Shown here: one piece after another, positions 62,276 to 64,000 of the stretch | Layout: each line of letters opens with the position of its first letter | How positions within the stretch are numbered: position 1 is the stretch's first letter | From: Roseomonas sp. OT10 | Lineage (GTDB): Bacteria > Pseudomonadota > Alphaproteobacteria > Acetobacterales > Acetobacteraceae | Length of the DNA stretch: 64,000 nt | Assembly: GCF_020991085.1 (NCBI RefSeq) | Contig: NZ_CP087719.1 | Span: 3,988,001 to 4,052,000 of the forward strand | Direction of reading: 5' to 3' | Notes under the pieces: generated by a model | The model's input: the letters and a program-made list of their open reading frames with translations, nothing else | What the model was told of the DNA's origin: nothing | The model's database searches: none | Made by a program: the position numbers and the translations under genes

Positions 62276-63007
62276 ATGACCGCTCCCGACAACCGCTCCG
62301 TGCGCGTCGCCGGCCTGACCCGGCGCTTCGGCCAGAACACCGTGCTGCACGGGCTGGACCTGGAGCTGGCGCCCGGCTCCTTCACCGCCCTGCTCGGCCG
62401 CAGCGGCTCGGGCAAGACGACGCTGCTGCGGACGCTCGCGGGGCTGGACCCGGCCCCGGCCGAGGCGCGGCTGGACCTGCCGGAATCGGTCGCCGCCGTC
62501 TTCCAGGAGCCGCGCCTGCTGCCCTGGAAGAAGGTCTGGCAGAACGTCGCCCTCGGGCTGGATGGCGCCGGCGTGAAGACCCGCGCCGAGGCCGCGCTGG
62601 CCGAGGTCGGGCTGGCGAAGCACCGCGACGCCTGGCCTGCGACCCTTTCGGGCGGCGAGGCCCAGCGCGTGGCGCTCGCCCGCGCCCTGGTGCGCGAGCC
62701 GCGGCTGCTGCTGCTCGACGAGCCCTTCGCCGCGCTGGACGCGCTGACCCGCATCCGCATGCACGCGCTGGTGCTGGAGCTGTGGCGCCACCACGGCCCG
62801 ACGACGCTGATCGTCACCCATGACGTGGACGAGGCGGTGCTGCTGGCCGACCGGGTGCTGGTGCTCGATGCCGGGCGGATCGCCGCCGACATCGCGGTGG
62901 CGCTGCCGCGCCCGCGCAGCCATGCCGATGCGGGCTTCGTCGCCCTGCGCCGCCGCCTGCTCTCCGAGCTGGGCGTCGAGGCGGACGTGATCCGGGAGGC
63001 CGCGTGA
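62276..63007 (+). CDS. ABC transporter ATPase, SsuB/TauB family
   Basis: A 243-residue nucleotide-binding subunit. Walker A GRSGSGKTT, Q-loop VFQEPRLLPWKKV (the LLPW motif is typical for SsuB/TauB/NrtD), signature LSGGEAQRV, Walker B LLLLDEPF, and H-loop TLIVTHDVDEAV. The stop overlaps the next ATG (TGATG), so coupling is likely. Confidence 0.92.
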   Translation: MTAPDNRSVRVAGLTRRFGQNTVLHGLDLELAPGSFTALLGRSGSGKTTLLRTLAGLDPAPAEARLDLPESVAAVFQEPRLLPWKKVWQNVALGLDGAGVKTRAEAALAEVGLAKHRDAWPATLSGGEAQRVALARALVREPRLLLLDEPFAALDALTRIRMHALVLELWRHHGPTTLIVTHDVDEAVLLADRVLVLDAGRIAADIAVALPRPRSHADAGFVALRRRLLSELGVEADVIREAA

Positions 63008-63972
63008 TGCACGCCCTGCCCCGCCGGACCGCGCTGCTCGGCGCGCTGGCCATGCCCTTCCTGGCGCGGGCCGCCGCCGCGCAGTCCCCGGTCACGCTGC
63101 GCCTCGCCAACTACAAGGCGGGCGACAACCTCCTGCTGCGCCTCGCGGGGCAGGCGGAGGGCGCGCCCTACCGCGCCGAATGGGCCGAGTTCGGCTCCGG
63201 CAACCTGATGGTCGAGGCGGTGAACGCCGGCTCGCTCGACCTCGCCTATGGCAGCGAGATCCCGCCCGCCTTCGCCGCCGCCTCCGGCGCGAAGATCAAG
63301 GTGGTGGCCGTCATCCGCGGCGACGTGAACGAGCAGGTGGTGCTGGTCCCGAAGGACTCGCCCATCCGCACCATCACCGACCTCAAGGGCAAGCGCGTCG
63401 GCTATGTCCGCGCCACGACGACGCACTACTACCTGAACCGCATGCTGGGCGAGGTCGGGCTCTCCTTCGCCGATATCCGCCCGGTGAACCTGACCCCCAG
63501 CGACGGGCTGGCCGCCTTCCGCAACGGCGCGCTCGATACCTGGGCGATCTACGGCTACTCCGTGCCCGTCGCGCGGCAGGAGGGGGCGCGGGTGCTGCGC
63601 AACGCCGCCGGCATCCTCTCCGGCAACTACCTGTTCTTCGCCGCCCCCGCCGCGCTGGAGAATCCGGGCAAGCGCGCCGCCATCGCGGAGCACCTGCGCC
63701 GGGTGAACCGCGCCTTCCGCTGGCAGGACACGCATGTCCCGGAGCTGGCGGCGGCGCAGTCCGCGCTCCTCGGCGTGCCGGAGCCGGTGATCCGCTCGGT
63801 GCTGGAGAATGTCAGCCAGCCGCGCCGCCTGACGCCGCCCGACGACGCGGCCGTCGCCTCGCACCAGGCGGTGGCCGACGAGTTCGTGCGCCTCGGCCTG
63901 CTGCCGGCCGGGGTGCAGGTCGCGCCGCTCTGGGACCGCTCCTTCGGCGGCACGCTGGAGCTGGGCGCATGA
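63007..63972 (+). CDS. ABC transporter substrate-binding protein, SsuA family
   Basis: A 321-residue periplasmic protein with an RR-containing signal peptide ending RAAAAQ and an NMT1/SsuA-like domain: EWAEFGSGNLMVEAVNAGSL followed by DLAYGSEIPPAFAAASGAKI, then TITDLKGKRVGYVRATTTHY. SsuA proteins bind alkanesulfonates; NMT1 relatives bind other small compounds. The following gene overlaps and would help decide, but it is cut off. Confidence 0.9.
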   Translation: MHALPRRTALLGALAMPFLARAAAAQSPVTLRLANYKAGDNLLLRLAGQAEGAPYRAEWAEFGSGNLMVEAVNAGSLDLAYGSEIPPAFAAASGAKIKVVAVIRGDVNEQVVLVPKDSPIRTITDLKGKRVGYVRATTTHYYLNRMLGEVGLSFADIRPVNLTPSDGLAAFRNGALDTWAIYGYSVPVARQEGARVLRNAAGILSGNYLFFAAPAALENPGKRAAIAEHLRRVNRAFRWQDTHVPELAAAQSALLGVPEPVIRSVLENVSQPRRLTPPDDAAVASHQAVADEFVRLGLLPAGVQVAPLWDRSFGGTLELGA

Positions 63973-64000
63973 TGGACGGGCTGGTCCTGCGCGCCGATCC
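63972..64000 (+). CDS. Start of the next gene in the Ssu-type operon (cut by window)
   Basis: ATGGACGGGCTGG begins within the TGA of the binding-protein gene (an ATG at 63969 is also in overlap, in another frame). Only nine codons (MDGLVLRAD) are visible, so the product cannot be named. An enzyme using the imported compound would be usual here. Confidence 0.4.

Overview
The window is very GC-rich chromosomal DNA from an alphaproteobacterium. The gene set (fused MrpAB antiporter, RpoH, DUF6476 next to rluD, AtzG/AtzE/HpxZ, orphan DctP-type binding protein, alphaproteobacterial-type SOS box) fits Acetobacteraceae, most likely Roseomonas or a close relative. This assignment is by recognition of gene families, not by a database search.

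Layout. 1-2512: secA (cut by the window edge). 3099-8870: Mrp Na+/H+ antiporter operon (mrpAB-C-D-E-F-G, leftward). 9099-10298: a fused membrane/GH108 lysis protein, then tRNA-Arg(CCG). 10436-16100: a wrecked mobile island, less GC-rich, holding four small phage-type ORFs, a tail tape-measure gene cut by a complete IS3-family element (27-bp inverted repeats, 3-bp target duplication), and an IS5-family transposase that needs a -1 frameshift. 16101-24819: tRNA-Glu, DUF6476, rluD, rpoH, an MFS exporter, a Gfo/Idh/MocA oxidoreductase, a VOC protein, a DASS transporter and an LDH-like 2-hydroxyacid dehydrogenase. 25001-32397: a dipeptide-type ABC importer with a TRAP-type binding protein in the middle, plus AtzG, AtzE amidase and HpxZ (ureide or carboxybiuret-like catabolism). 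32451-39845: L,D-transpeptidase, ribA, an OmpR-type regulator, and an MBOAT acyltransferase with two SGNH-like partner proteins. 40399-54762: a compact phage-derived cluster. 54874-64000: GDSL esterase, DNA glycosylase, hydantoinase/carbamoylase-type hydrolase, aldehyde dehydrogenase, Lrp/AsnC regulator and an Ssu/Tau-type ABC importer (ATPase, permease, binding protein).

The most interesting system is the phage-derived cluster. Its structural genes follow T7 order (small protein, portal, scaffold, capsid, tail tube A, tail tube B, small core protein, tail fibre, small terminase, large terminase, lysis). There is no integrase, polymerase or replication gene, and the large internal-core/ejection genes are absent. 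It is headed by a self-cleaving S24 repressor and a perfect GTTC-N7-GTTC SOS box. A 17-bp operator-like motif found beside the repressor promoter recurs on the -35 element before the structural operon and again, 33 kb away, on the -35 element before the GH108 lysis gene. This suggests one multi-locus regulon, reminiscent of gene transfer agents but built from podovirus parts.

A second unexplained signal is a family of about 300-bp non-coding repeats (five long copies and one partial). Each is a chain of hairpins whose stems differ between copies by compensating changes, and each long copy lies after the 3' end of a gene in that gene's orientation.
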